Of a stretch of 63,120 nucleotides of DNA, positions 25,261 to 32,876 are shown one piece after another. The translations under genes and the position numbers were made by a program. A model generated the notes under the pieces. It made no database searches, had not been told where the DNA came from, and saw nothing but the letters and a program-made list of their open reading frames with translations. How positions within the stretch are numbered: position 1 is the stretch's first letter; each line of letters opens with the position of its first letter. Origin of the DNA: a virus; IMG/VR virus record IMGVR_UViG_3300045741_000433, positions 1 through 63,120 of that record; one strand, 5' to 3'.

Positions 25261-25493
25261 TTTTTGTCCTGCTTAATTAAAAGCTCTACTTCTGGACTAC
25301 AAGGAACATTAGTATATATAGTAGCAGTACCTATAGGATATTCACTAACATAACTTTGTACAAAACATAATCCGGTTCTCTGATCTTTTATATACTGAAT
25401 GTTATTTGCACTCTCTTGAATTGCCTTTTGTTGATTACGTTCAGCCCGCTCACAACCAACAAGCATTAATAAACAAATTAATATCAGTTTCAT
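25257..25493 (-). CDS. small lipoprotein A
   Basis: 78 aa from MKLILICLLMLVGC (lipobox LVGC). Mature part YIKDQRTGLCFVQSYVS...NVPCSPEVELLIKQ. Homologous to the next gene; a tandem pair. Confidence 0.7.
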   Translation of the reverse strand: MKLILICLLMLVGCERAERNQQKAIQESANNIQYIKDQRTGLCFVQSYVSEYPIGTATIYTNVPCSPEVELLIKQDKK

Positions 25494-25495
25494 TA

Positions 25496-25726
25496 TTATT
25501 CTTTCGAATTGAAATGGTGAGCAGCTTGCTCTACTTCTTTGGTACAAGGAACATTAGCTAATGTTGCTGCCACTGTTTTTACCCAAACTCCAGCAAAACA
25601 AAGATTAGTTGTATCATCTTTAAAATATTTCAAATCTTGAGACAGATATTGTGTTTCGCTTAATTTAGGCGGCAAATCGCAACTACAAATTAAAAGACTA
25701 ATTATCATCACCTTGAGCAAACGCAT
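25496..25726 (-). CDS. small lipoprotein B
   Basis: 76 aa from MRLLKVMIISLLICSC (lipobox). YFKDDTTNLCFAGVWVK...NVPCTKEVEQA aligns with lipoprotein A, so the pair arose by duplication. Outer-membrane spanin subunits are small phage lipoproteins, but these lack the Pro-rich look, so the role stays open. Confidence 0.7.
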   Translation of the reverse strand: MRLLKVMIISLLICSCDLPPKLSETQYLSQDLKYFKDDTTNLCFAGVWVKTVAATLANVPCTKEVEQAAHHFNSKE

Positions 25727-26114
25727 GTTTAATTTTTCCTTGTAATGAAACGAAAACAAATCCTTTAAAAGAATCTCCATCATCTATGGCATCATTAATA
25801 AATTCAAACGAAAGCAAATTACTATTGACATCGCTTAATCGAAGTGAATTTAATAACCAATGCTCTGGTTTATTAGCTTCTGATTTTAAGAAGTCAGCCA
25901 TCGAATCATTATCTTCCAACAATTTGGAATAGTCTCCAAGAGGAGCAATATTAACAAGCTGTAAAGTTAATTCTTCTGCATTTGAAATTACATATTTCGA
26001 AAGAGCTTCTTGCATTTCAGGAACTGAAACTCCAAGCTTTTCTTTTATTTTAGAATCAATTTCCTCAACGGAATCAGTTTCTTTTAAATCGAAATCTTCA
26101 ATTTTCTCAATCAT
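25698..26114 (-). CDS. hypothetical acidic protein
   Basis: 138 aa, acidic, mostly helical, beginning MIEKIEDFDLKETDSVEEID. It overlaps the start of lipoprotein B, so probably the same operon. No family recognised. Confidence 0.6.
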   Translation of the reverse strand: MIEKIEDFDLKETDSVEEIDSKIKEKLGVSVPEMQEALSKYVISNAEELTLQLVNIAPLGDYSKLLEDNDSMADFLKSEANKPEHWLLNSLRLSDVNSNLLSFEFINDAIDDGDSFKGFVFVSLQGKIKHAFAQGDDN

Positions 26115-26162
26115 GCTAATATTATAAACATTGAAATTGGGGGCGCAAGGGGCCGTTAATTT

Positions 26163-26387
26163 TTATCTTTCAATAATTGTAGAAACTTTCTCAGTAGTAG
26201 TTGTAAAAGTTAATCTCATTAATCCGTTTGTATTTTTACGGATATGCTCTAAATATTCTTGAGCTTCTTTTTTATCAGTGAAAGTTTTCTCAAAACAATC
26301 AGCATCACTTCGACCACAAGGATCATAATTACTTGTGCTGTATTGCCAATAAGACACTTTATATTTTTTAATAGTATATTCTTTCAT
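26163..26387 (-). CDS. hypothetical protein
   Basis: 74 aa with YKVSYWQYSTSNYDPCGRSDADCFEKTF; beta-rich. It resembles small phage proteins of unknown role. Confidence 0.55.
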   Translation of the reverse strand: MKEYTIKKYKVSYWQYSTSNYDPCGRSDADCFEKTFTDKKEAQEYLEHIRKNTNGLMRLTFTTTTEKVSTIIER

Positions 26388-26396
26388 GATACACCT

Positions 26397-26642
26397 TTAA
26401 TGAAAAGCCCATAATTTTGAATCTAATTTCGATTTAATTAAATGTAAAATATCATCTATGCAATCGCGACAATAATATTCAGCTCTAGAGCCACCTAAAT
26501 TAATCATAACTACTGTTGTATCAACTTTTATATACCAAACATCACCCAATATATTTACCATACTTTGAGGGTTTCTTTTACAATTAATATTACTACAATG
26601 AACTCCTGTACGATCTAATTTAAAAAGTTCAACATTAATCAT
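26397..26642 (-). CDS. YYCRDC-motif protein A
   Basis: 81 aa with Cys pairs (CSNINC, YYCRDCIDDI) and an ending KLDSKLWAFH. Paralogue of the gene at 28328-28564. Likely zinc-binding. Its ATG follows within a base of the tRNA-Lys CCA at 26642. Confidence 0.65.
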   Translation of the reverse strand: MINVELFKLDRTGVHCSNINCKRNPQSMVNILGDVWYIKVDTTVVMINLGGSRAEYYCRDCIDDILHLIKSKLDSKLWAFH

Positions 26643-26720
26643 ATGGTGGGTCCACTGGGATTCGAACCCAGACTGGTCAGATTAAAAGTCTGATGTGCTA
26701 ACCGTTAACACTATAGACCC
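26642..26720 (-). tRNA. tRNA-Lys (UUU)
   Basis: GGGTCTA/TGGACCC, A, CCA; anticodon stem TCAGA/TCTGA, loop CTTTTAA and T loop TTCGAAT. Confidence 0.92.
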
Positions 26721-26721
26721 A

Positions 26722-26916
26722 TTATAATTTTGGAAAACAACAATCATAATGCATAAATGGAGCAAATGCTGCTCTACTTGCACAAAGATCAGCTTCTGAT
26801 AAAGGAAGCTTACAACCGTAACAATTAAATTTAGTTAAACGCTCTCCAAATGGTTTATGCTTTTCTTCATCAAGAATTTCCCATTCATATACTTCTTCTG
26901 CATATATGTTTTTCAT
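26722..26916 (-). CDS. hypothetical Cys-containing protein
   Basis: 64 aa, with CYGCKLPLSEADLC and a His-Tyr-Asp-Cys-Cys end; zinc binding is plausible. It fits exactly between two Lys tRNAs. Confidence 0.55.
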   Translation of the reverse strand: MKNIYAEEVYEWEILDEEKHKPFGERLTKFNCYGCKLPLSEADLCASRAAFAPFMHYDCCFPKL

Positions 26917-26917
26917 T

Positions 26918-26995
26918 TGGTGGGTTTGGAGGGACTTGAACCCATCAATTATGTCTCCTTAAGAGGGAGCTACCATGCCATTAGGTGACAAACCC
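26918..26995 (-). tRNA. tRNA-Lys (CUU)
   Basis: GGGTTTG/CAAACCC, A, CCA; loop CTCTTAA and T loop TTCAAGT; variable region slightly long. Its 5' half overlaps the end of the HNH gene. Confidence 0.85.
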
Positions 26996-27684
26996 ATTTT
27001 AATATGCTTTCTTACAGCATTATCACTTACCCCTAAACGTCTTCCACATTCTACGTATCCGAATTTTTGAGTCATATCAATCAATTCATCTATAGCTGGC
27101 CACTTAATTTTAGTGGGTGTATTTTTTCTTTTGCACGATACACACCAAATAGAAGATCTATGTATTTCTATTTTACAAACAATACATTGATTAGGTTTTC
27201 TTTTTTCTGATTTTCTATTTTTTCCACAAAAATTATCAGTTAATGAATGACAGTTAGGGCAAAGAAATCTTAAATTTTCCAATCTATTATCAGTTTTAAT
27301 TCCATTAATATGATCCATTTGCAAATTTAATTTTTTACCAATCCATTCGGATATTCCGCAATCTTTACCATGACATTTATATTCAAGTAAATTGTCTTTT
27401 ATTATTAATTTTTTAACTAATTTGTAATCATTATAAGAGCCATTAGCTACAAATAATTTTTCTTTAGACTTATTTTTTAATAAATTTTTAGAACGATTTG
27501 ACAAATCTTTTTTAGAGCTAAAATGTGATGTATCTAACTTAAGGCGAGATATATGAAATTTTATACTTTTATAAGATCCTCCCCTTACTAAACCTAAAGA
27601 ATCTATAACATCTGATAAACATTTAGATTTACCAACTATATTTATCAAATCATTATCTGACCAAGTGCGTTTTATTCGAACCAT
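26959..27684 (-). CDS. HNH endonuclease with N- and C-terminal HTH
   Basis: 241 aa. The N-terminus is helix-turn-helix-like (DVIDSLGLVRGGSYKSIK). The core has LQMDHINGIKTDNRLENLRFLCPNCHS (HNH). The C-terminus has a zinc site (CIVC, CVSC) and an HTH (GYVECGRRLGVSDNAVRKHI). The last codons lie within tRNA-Lys (CUU) on the same strand. Related to the HNH at 30236. Confidence 0.88.
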   Translation of the reverse strand: MVRIKRTWSDNDLINIVGKSKCLSDVIDSLGLVRGGSYKSIKFHISRLKLDTSHFSSKKDLSNRSKNLLKNKSKEKLFVANGSYNDYKLVKKLIIKDNLLEYKCHGKDCGISEWIGKKLNLQMDHINGIKTDNRLENLRFLCPNCHSLTDNFCGKNRKSEKRKPNQCIVCKIEIHRSSIWCVSCKRKNTPTKIKWPAIDELIDMTQKFGYVECGRRLGVSDNAVRKHIKMGLSPNGMVAPS

Positions 27685-27707
27685 AACTATTATATATCAC
27701 AATATTG

Positions 27708-28319
27708 CTAGGGTTCGATATTTTTATATTCTTGATTTACAAAATCTTTGCTTAAAGTTTTCATTGGATTTAACATTGAACGTGGATAAATAAATTGTTC
27801 ATGAGGTTGAAAATTATTTCCCATAGCTCCCCAATTTTTAATTTCTCTAAATTGATTTATCATAAAGTAATGGCGCCTTAACAAATCTGTCATGCCCCAA
27901 CCAATTAACCAAATAGTTTTATCTTTAAAAGACAAATTTTTTGAGGTTGTTAATACCATTGGCAACTCGCCTTGATCTCTATCTTGAATCATTAACCCAT
28001 CAGTTGGGTCGCCTATCCATCTTACATTTACTTGGCCTACATCTGGGTAGTTATGAAACTCACCAGGCTTTGTTACTCTGGCTTTTTTTCCTGCCCATTG
28101 ATGAATGGCATACTCTGAACGTTTTGAAAATATTGCATACCTTAAACTGGCTTCAGGATCTTTATTAATAGCTCTGTCATTTAGATTTCGTTCTTTAGAC
28201 TGCTTCTCTTGAAGCATCCCCATCTCTGTGGCTAACTTATCCAATTCATTATCTAAAACAACTGGAATCCAATCATCTTCGGTAGTTACTAAACATTTTG
28301 ATAATACTACTTGCCCCAT
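27708..28319 (-). CDS. hypothetical protein
   Basis: 203 aa. RYAIFSKRSEYAIHQWAGKKARVTKPGEFH and WLIGWGMTDLLRRHYFMINQFREIKNWGAMG; no family I can name. Downstream of the YYCRDC-motif protein B gene, in the same direction. Confidence 0.6.
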   Translation of the reverse strand: MGQVVLSKCLVTTEDDWIPVVLDNELDKLATEMGMLQEKQSKERNLNDRAINKDPEASLRYAIFSKRSEYAIHQWAGKKARVTKPGEFHNYPDVGQVNVRWIGDPTDGLMIQDRDQGELPMVLTTSKNLSFKDKTIWLIGWGMTDLLRRHYFMINQFREIKNWGAMGNNFQPHEQFIYPRSMLNPMKTLSKDFVNQEYKNIEP

Positions 28320-28327
28320 TGTTTACC

Positions 28328-28564
28328 TTACATAAAAACCCATAACTTGGGATTTAAAATCTTTTTTATATCTTCATAAATAATTTCTATACAATCTCTA
28401 CAATAATAAGAAGTATTATATCCAGCGGCACTATCCATTGTAATTGCTACACAAGTTGTATCAGTTTTAATTCTACCTTTATCGGTAATAAATTCTTGCT
28501 TTTTTCTGCAACTTAAATTTCTGCATTTGGCTCGGCCGCTTGCTTTGATTAATTTAATCTTCAT
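28328..28564 (-). CDS. YYCRDC-motif protein B
   Basis: 78 aa. CRNLSCRKKQEF, SYYCRDCIEIIYED and NPKLWVFM align with protein A at 26397. A duplicated small zinc protein. Confidence 0.65.
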   Translation of the reverse strand: MKIKLIKASGRAKCRNLSCRKKQEFITDKGRIKTDTTCVAITMDSAAGYNTSYYCRDCIEIIYEDIKKILNPKLWVFM

Positions 28565-28579
28565 GCCGACTATATAACG

Positions 28580-28756
28580 CTATAATGGTTTGATTAAAGT
28601 TAGATAATAATCCGATTGATAATCTTCCATGCCGGAATCAAATTTAATATAATATGGAAAATAAAGATTTTCTTTTATAGAAATAATCTTTCCTTTACCA
28701 AATAAAATATGTTTAACTTTATCGCCTACTTTAAATTTTAAATTATTTTTTGTCAT
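28580..28756 (-). CDS. small UvrD-tail/KOW-like protein
   Basis: 58 aa: FKVGDKVKHILFGKGKIISI...IKFDSGMEDY. This matches the GDxVxHxxFGxGxV module found at the C-terminus of PcrA/UvrD helicases and RNA-polymerase-binding proteins. It ends with TAG, evidence that TAG serves as a stop here. Confidence 0.65.
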   Translation of the reverse strand: MTKNNLKFKVGDKVKHILFGKGKIISIKENLYFPYYIKFDSGMEDYQSDYYLTLIKPL

Positions 28757-28765
28757 GACTTTATA

Positions 28766-28842
28766 TGGTGGTGCCTATTGGTTCTGCCCCAATTTCGTCT
28801 GCTCTTCAGGCAGCGGTCTTTAGCTAAAAATACGAAAGCACC
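28766..28842 (-). tRNA. tRNA-Phe (GAA), non-canonical T loop
   Basis: GGTGCTT/AGGCACC, A, CCA; anticodon arm with loop CTGAAGA. The T arm ATTGG/CCAAT carries loop GGCAGAA instead of TTCRANN, so standard tRNA models may miss it. Confidence 0.75.
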
Positions 28843-28845
28843 ACA

Positions 28846-28953
28846 TGGTCCCTCAAGATAGATTCGAACTACCGTCCTCCCGCTTTCGGCGAGCGCTCTA
28901 CCGAAGTAATCTTTTATGTACACTAATTGGATTACTAGCTGAGCTATTGAGAG
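28846..28953 (-). tRNA. tRNA with a hairpin inserted in the D loop
   Basis: CTCTCAA/TTGAGGG, A, CCA and T arm GGTAG-TTCGAAT-CTATC are canonical, and D stem GCTC/GAGC is intact. The D loop holds about 35 extra bases with stem AGTAATC/GATTACT (28905-28911 with 28930-28936). Anticodon loop CCGAAAG would read GAA with C at 33. Confidence 0.7.
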
Positions 28954-28958
28954 ATTTA

Positions 28959-29138
28959 TTATTCAATATCGTATCCGCACAATTTATTACATTGTTCAAT
29001 ACAAAATTCATTATCACAAGTCAGATATCTTTTTAATACTGGCTCATTACATATCATACAATTAAAATCTTCATTTGGATCTATATTGGAAACAAATAAA
29101 GGTCTAATTAATTTAAAGAAATAGTGTTTTAGTTTCAT
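28959..29138 (-). CDS. small zinc-finger protein
   Basis: About 59 aa with CMICNEPV, CDNEFC and EQCNKLC, probably one or two zinc sites. The ATG at 29136-29138 directly follows the encoded CCA of the tRNA-like gene at 29139. Confidence 0.55.
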   Translation of the reverse strand: MKLKHYFFKLIRPLFVSNIDPNEDFNCMICNEPVLKRYLTCDNEFCIEQCNKLCGYDIE

Positions 29139-29214
29139 TGGAATCATTATGGGACTTGCACCACATATCTCCCAGCTATCACGCCAGGCACTCTGCTTGT
29201 TGAGCTAAACGATT
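29139..29214 (-). tRNA. atypical tRNA-like (GAU/UGA loop)
   Basis: Acceptor AATCGTT/AATGATT followed directly by CCA; D arm GCTC/GAGT. The anticodon stem CCTGG/CTGGG leaves an 8-base loop CGTGATAG; T stem has a bulged T and loop TGCAAGT. Confidence 0.5.
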
Positions 29215-29375
29215 TTTCCACAGGTTCCAACGATGTGGGCACGCTTGAGGATTTACTACCTGATCTCAAAATCAGGTCCTCGTCACAGTTTCCGGCCATG
29301 TGAGCAGGTAAGGAGAGCGACTCCTCATTGTATACTTATGGATACTTCCTAGCGGGAAGGCCATATGTATTAGTA
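29215..29375 (-). ncRNA. structured non-coding stretch between tRNAs
   Basis: No gene. Minus-strand hairpins: CTTCC-CGCTA-GGAAG, GGAG-TCG-CTCC, CCTGAT-TTTGAG-ATCAGG nested in GAGGA/TCCTC, and CCACA/TGTGG around CGTTGGAAC. These may be degenerate tRNAs or one folded RNA; no cloverleaf closes. Confidence 0.4.
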
Positions 29376-29450
29376 TGGTCGGGCATAATGGTAACGCTCC
29401 ATTTTCTATACTTTATCAGAGTATCGTCTTAACTTCTGGACGAATGCCCG
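29376..29450 (-). tRNA. tRNA-Ile (GAU), non-canonical T loop
   Basis: CGGGCAT/ATGCCCG, A, CCA; anticodon stem ATACT/AGTAT with loop CTGATAA. T arm AATGG/CCATT has loop AGCGTTA, not TTCRANN. Confidence 0.75.
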
Positions 29451-29479
29451 ATTATGATGAGCAAGCTCACCATACCTTT

Positions 29480-29776
29480 TTATAACTGACGCAAAATTTC
29501 TTTTGCTTCATCTGCTACGTTAGGTCGAAAAAGCAATGCAGCGACCGAAGTTTCCTCTGGCTTCCACTGCCCTTCTAAACCGTAACATGAACAATGTGAT
29601 CCGTTGACTTCGTACAATTTACCTTCCTTTCGAAAAATAACGTGTGCCCAACCTTCGTAATCACCTGTGCTATAACATGCATACAATATTTCTACTCCTT
29701 CCAATTTCTCGGAATCAATAGCAAAACTGTTCATCATGTCTTCTTGTGTATTTAAATTATCAAAATATATTTTCAT
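29480..29776 (-). CDS. hypothetical protein
   Basis: 98 aa: EGVEILYACYSTGDYEGWAHVIFRKEGKLYEVNGSHCSCYGLEGQWKPEE is a compact beta-rich domain seen in many phage and bacterial small proteins of unknown function. A ribosome site (GGGAGAT) lies just upstream. Confidence 0.65.
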   Translation of the reverse strand: MKIYFDNLNTQEDMMNSFAIDSEKLEGVEILYACYSTGDYEGWAHVIFRKEGKLYEVNGSHCSCYGLEGQWKPEETSVAALLFRPNVADEAKEILRQL

Positions 29777-29842
29777 AGTATCTCCCTTTCGTTACAAGAA
29801 ATATCCATACTATTAAATATAATTTTAATTATTCAATCACAA

Positions 29843-29918
29843 TGGTGGTGCCTAGTAGAATCGAACTACTCACATTCTGCTTATCAGACAGACATTCTAA
29901 CCACTGAATTAAGGCACC
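29843..29918 (-). tRNA. tRNA-Ile (GAU)
   Basis: GGTGCCT/AGGCACC, A, CCA; loop CTGATAA and T loop TTCGATT; fully canonical, unlike the copy at 29376. Confidence 0.93.
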
Positions 29919-29919
29919 G

Positions 29920-30117
29920 TTATCCTATCAAATCTTCTTTCATATCTTCTTCGCATTGATGCATGTAATCTAGAACTGCACATGCTGCATGTCTCCAAGC
30001 ATCTTGTCCAACTTTTCCTAGGTCTTCCCATTTAGGGAGATTCTTTCCATTATAATTAATGTAATCAACTTTTTCAGCATATTTATCATATGCTATTCTT
30101 CCAATATCAATTGCCAT
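29920..30117 (-). CDS. hypothetical protein
   Basis: 65 aa: IAYDKYAEKVDYINYNGKNLPKWEDLGKVGQDAWRHAA resembles the small phage protein family with a GWRAAA-like helix. It ends at the tRNA-Ile gene. Confidence 0.6.
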   Translation of the reverse strand: MAIDIGRIAYDKYAEKVDYINYNGKNLPKWEDLGKVGQDAWRHAACAVLDYMHQCEEDMKEDLIG

Positions 30118-30235
30118 ATTACTTTCCTTACATCAAATCTATATCTTCATCTTCTGCAAGTGGATTCATTAACTCTTGAGCTTTCATAAGTAAAAAGGGT
30201 AGAGACGCGTATCATACGTTATATATCAGTATGCC

Positions 30236-30700
30236 ATGAGAAAAAGAACATATACAGAACAAGAATTTATTGATGCTGTTAAAAATAGTTTTTCTATAGC
30301 TCAAGTATTACAAAAATTAAATTTAACTCCAGCTGGTGGATCATATAAAACTTTTTATAACACTGTTAAAAATTTACAATTAGATACCTCACATTTTTTA
30401 GGACAAGGACATCTAAAAGATAAGAATCATAATTGGACACCACCACGACCATTATCACAAATATTGGTGGAAAATAGTGAGCATGCCAGCAGTTATACTT
30501 TAAAAAATCGTTTAGTAAAAGAAGGATTACTTACTTATTTTTGTGAAGAATGTGGGCTTAATGAATGGAATGGTAAAAAATTATCATTACACCTTGATCA
30601 TATTAACGGAGATCATTCCGATAACAGATTACAAAATTTAAGAATAATGTGCCCAAATTGCCATTCACAAACAGAAACTTATTGTAAAAAGAAGTTGTAG
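30236..30700 (+). CDS. HNH endonuclease
   Basis: 154 aa. The N-terminal HTH-like SIAQVLQKLNLTPAGGSYKTFYN is shared with the HNH at 26959. The core is LHLDHINGDHSDNRLQNLRIMCPNCHSQTETYC. It runs against the 3' end of tRNA-Leu on the other strand. Likely a homing nuclease. Confidence 0.87.
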   Translation: MRKRTYTEQEFIDAVKNSFSIAQVLQKLNLTPAGGSYKTFYNTVKNLQLDTSHFLGQGHLKDKNHNWTPPRPLSQILVENSEHASSYTLKNRLVKEGLLTYFCEECGLNEWNGKKLSLHLDHINGDHSDNRLQNLRIMCPNCHSQTETYCKKKL

Positions 30701-30779
30701 TCGTAGAGGGACTCGAACCCCCAAGCCCTTACGAGCGAGCAGTTTTAAGCAGCTTGTGTATACCATTCCACCATACGAC
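30699..30779 (-). tRNA. tRNA-Leu (UAA)
   Basis: GTCGTAT/CTACGAC-type acceptor, D arm with GGTGGAATGG, anticodon loop CTTAAAA, long variable arm and T loop TTCGAGT. Confidence 0.88.
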
Positions 30780-30802
30780 CATAATTTAGAAACAACAAAA
30801 AT

Positions 30803-30927
30803 ATAAAGTCTATGTCTTTCGACACTAATGCGTTTGCCATTCCGCCATCCAAACCATAAGCTTGGAGTGAGACTCGAACTCACATATCTGTTAAGATGTT
30901 AGTTTTAATGTAAACCTTATTGCATTT
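30803..30927 (-). ncRNA. permuted tRNA-like RNA, Y RNA (YrlA) candidate 1
   Basis: Minus-strand order: AATGC, outer-helix strand ATAAGGTT, TACATTAAA, ACTAA (like 39-43), variable hairpin ATCT/AGAT, T arm GTGAG-TTCGAGT-CTCAC, acceptor 3' strand TCCAAGC, 5-base linker, acceptor 5' strand GTTTGGA, D arm GCGGAATGGCAAACGC, TTAGT (27-31), GTC-GAAA-GAC hairpin, outer strand GACTTTAT. Acceptor and anticodon stems pair fully but in circularly permuted order. This is the design of Ro60-bound YrlA RNAs; a true permuted tRNA-Leu gene is the alternative. Confidence 0.7.
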
Positions 30928-30968
30928 GTTTCTTGGTTATTTATTTAATATTTAAACTAAACAAATAA

Positions 30969-31505
30969 TTAAATATCTAAATCATTTTCTCTTTGACCAT
31001 GTAATTTGGCATGATCATTTTTATTCATAACTTCTAAATTTTCTAATCTATTGTCCCAGCGTTTACCATTTTTATGATGAACTATTTCTTCTTTATTTAA
31101 TCTTCTTCCTATTATTTGTTCTGCTACAATGCGATGTTCATAAACATATCCCCAAGTATTAGCTTCTGTATGCATTGGAACATATATTCTAACATATCCT
31201 AATGTCTTATCTATTTTTCTAGAAGAGTTTTCCAAGCAAGATGGAATATCTAAAAACTTTTTACTTACCCTACTATTATAAAAAGATATACATTTTTTAG
31301 AACAAAACTTTATTTCATGTCCAATGTTTTTAGAATATTGAAATTGCCAACCACATTCTATACAATTAACTGTAATAAATATATTTTTACGCTTTTCGTT
31401 AAGCCTACGAGATTTTGCTAATTGATAACAATTTCTAGAACAATATTTTGTATTACAAATATTTGTAACAAAAATTACATTACAACAAACACAATTGATA
31501 TTCAT
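30969..31505 (-). CDS. HNH endonuclease (HNH_3)
   Basis: 178 aa. Four Cys-rich half sites (CVCC, CSRNC, CIEC, CSKKC) precede the HNH_3 core EHRIVAEQIIGRRLNKEEIVHHKNGKRWDNRLENLEVM. The ATG lies one base from the encoded CCA of the tRNA upstream, so tRNA processing probably trims its leader. Confidence 0.87.
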   Translation of the reverse strand: MNINCVCCNVIFVTNICNTKYCSRNCYQLAKSRRLNEKRKNIFITVNCIECGWQFQYSKNIGHEIKFCSKKCISFYNSRVSKKFLDIPSCLENSSRKIDKTLGYVRIYVPMHTEANTWGYVYEHRIVAEQIIGRRLNKEEIVHHKNGKRWDNRLENLEVMNKNDHAKLHGQRENDLDI

Positions 31506-31506
31506 A

Positions 31507-31591
31507 TGGTGGGAGCATGGGGAATCGAACCCCTGGCATGGAGACCCGAGAGTTTATAAGACTCTCTGCAAGAACCACTCGCGCTGCTCCC
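31507..31591 (-). tRNA. class II tRNA with UAU anticodon
   Basis: GGGAGCA/TGCTCCC, A, CCA; anticodon stem AGAGT/ACTCT with loop CTTATAA (UAU, Ile AUA codons); T loop TTCGATT. The variable region is about 14 bases and the D arm is long, both unusual for Ile. Confidence 0.8.
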
Positions 31592-31612
31592 ATATCTATT
31601 TAACTATATATT

Positions 31613-31745
31613 ATTTGGTCTTTAAACCGGATTCATAGTCCTAATATATTGTTTATCTAACTCGGTTAATTAAGGCGGTTAGAACGGTTCATAGTTTTTA
31701 TTCTATTAATAGATGACCGTAATATCAGCGGCAACAAAGATTGAT
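31613..31745 (-). tRNA. tRNA-like with large insertion
   Basis: 31592-31787 has no gene. Ends pair as TCTTTGT with TTAAAGA followed by CCA; D-like CCG/CGG; T-like GGA-CTATGAA-TCC. The middle holds about 50 extra bases with CTAAC/GTTAG and TCAT/ATGA hairpins. A disrupted or intron-bearing tRNA. Confidence 0.4.
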
Positions 31746-31787
31746 GAGATTTTTTTGTTGAAATGTAATCACATCGGCATTCGCCTA
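31743..31787 (-). ncRNA. AATGC element without tRNA-like domain
   Basis: Starts right after the tRNA-Asp CCA: GGC-GAAT-GCC, then GATGTGAT, TACATTT, an A-rich loop, ATCTCATC (8-bp helix with one T.T). It shares AATGC and TTACAT with the Y RNA candidates but lacks their tRNA-like insert. Confidence 0.5.
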
Positions 31788-31863
31788 TGGCGCTTCTGAT
31801 GGGGCTCGAACCCACCTGGGCTTGCTTGACAAACAAGTGAACTCACCCGAGTTCTACAGAAGC
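31788..31863 (-). tRNA. tRNA-Asp (GUC)
   Basis: GCTTCTG/CAGAAGC, G, CCA; anticodon stem CTTGT/GCAAG with loop TTGTCAA; T loop TTCGAGC. Its D arm contains the stop codon of the GIY-YIG gene. Confidence 0.92.
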
Positions 31864-32343
31864 GTATCTGTTTCTATTAGCACAAACTAAACTACAATAC
31901 TTATGTCCTCTTTTAAGATACTTGGCTTTGAAATAAAATTCTTTCTTACAAAATAAACAGCTTGCTTTTATTTTGGGCTTAGTATTCTTACCCCTCATAC
32001 TCTGACTTATTTTATCTTTTACTTCCTGTGGAGTAATGAATCCGTATCTACCATCCCCACCGAGAGTTCCATTTGTTAATTCGCAACCTATACTTTTGTA
32101 ATAGGCAATTAACTCTATTTCTTTTTCTAGAGCTTCAACTTCTGAAATAGCTTCTTCTAAAACAATAATCTCTGGTTTAAAATTATCTTTCAAAAGACTT
32201 CTTAACCATGCAGATTTATGAGTAGCTCTCTTTAGATTTGAAGGCAATAAATGTTCTTTATATCTTTCCATATAATCTGAACTATAACCTATATATCTTA
32301 ATTCTTTAGAGATTGGATGTAGTAAACCATAAACATAAAACAT
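31843..32343 (-). CDS. GIY-YIG endonuclease
   Basis: About 166 aa from MFYVYGLLHP (ATG one base after the tRNA-Asp CCA at 32345). FYVYGLL...LRYIGYS is the GIY-YIG core, and the C-terminus has CLFCKKEFYFKAKYLKRGHKYCSLVC, a zinc finger. It is sandwiched between two Asp tRNAs and its 3' end lies inside the second, as expected for a homing nuclease nested in a tRNA array. Confidence 0.88.
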   Translation of the reverse strand: MFYVYGLLHPISKELRYIGYSSDYMERYKEHLLPSNLKRATHKSAWLRSLLKDNFKPEIIVLEEAISEVEALEKEIELIAYYKSIGCELTNGTLGGDGRYGFITPQEVKDKISQSMRGKNTKPKIKASCLFCKKEFYFKAKYLKRGHKYCSLVCANRNRYASVELG

Positions 32344-32344
32344 C

Positions 32345-32419
32345 TGGCGGCACCGAGGGGAATCGAACCCCCATTGGAGCATTGACAATGCTCTGTCCTA
32401 ACCATTGAACGACGGCACC
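32345..32419 (-). tRNA. tRNA-Asp (GUC), second copy
   Basis: GGTGCCG/CGGTGCC, G, CCA; anticodon stem GAGCA/TGCTC with loop TTGTCAA; T loop TTCGATT. Confidence 0.93.
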
Positions 32420-32426
32420 ATTATAC

Positions 32427-32858
32427 TTATGTTAAATCTTGACTAAAATCAAGAAGATGATCAAAGGGTCTTACTAATCTTCCTATTGTCAAATGATACC
32501 AAGGCTTGAAAACAAATCCAAGTTCTTGACGTATCGCCGACAAATCTTCTGAATAAACATCGACCCAAGCATGCTTACCATTTTCAAATCTTATTAAATG
32601 ACTGTAATGAAATTTAACTTCATAACCTTCATACTTGCCCCAATGTTCTGGTTTAGGAGGAGCTTCACCTTTCAATACTGAAACATGAGTTCCCCATAAC
32701 CCTTTATCATTAGGATGAAGTTCCATACCATTTCTTTTCAAAAGCCAAGAATAGTATGCAGATATATCATTATCGCAAGTTAATAAACCCCAATGAGGAA
32801 CAAACTTTTTGCTTCCTTTGCCAGGATCATATTGAAATATTCCAGTTGATGTAAACAT
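32427..32858 (-). CDS. possible 2H phosphoesterase
   Basis: 143 aa. Two HxS/T signatures about 70 residues apart, GTHVSVLKGE and WYHLTIGRL, fit the two-histidine (LigT/CPDase) phosphoesterase fold. Such enzymes open cyclic phosphodiesters on RNA ends or degrade cyclic-nucleotide signals (as phage anti-CBASS Acb1 does). Substrate not predictable; context near tRNAs and Ro60 would suit RNA end processing. Confidence 0.5.
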   Translation of the reverse strand: MFTSTGIFQYDPGKGSKKFVPHWGLLTCDNDISAYYSWLLKRNGMELHPNDKGLWGTHVSVLKGEAPPKPEHWGKYEGYEVKFHYSHLIRFENGKHAWVDVYSEDLSAIRQELGFVFKPWYHLTIGRLVRPFDHLLDFSQDLT

Positions 32859-32876
32859 GACTTACTCATTTTAATT

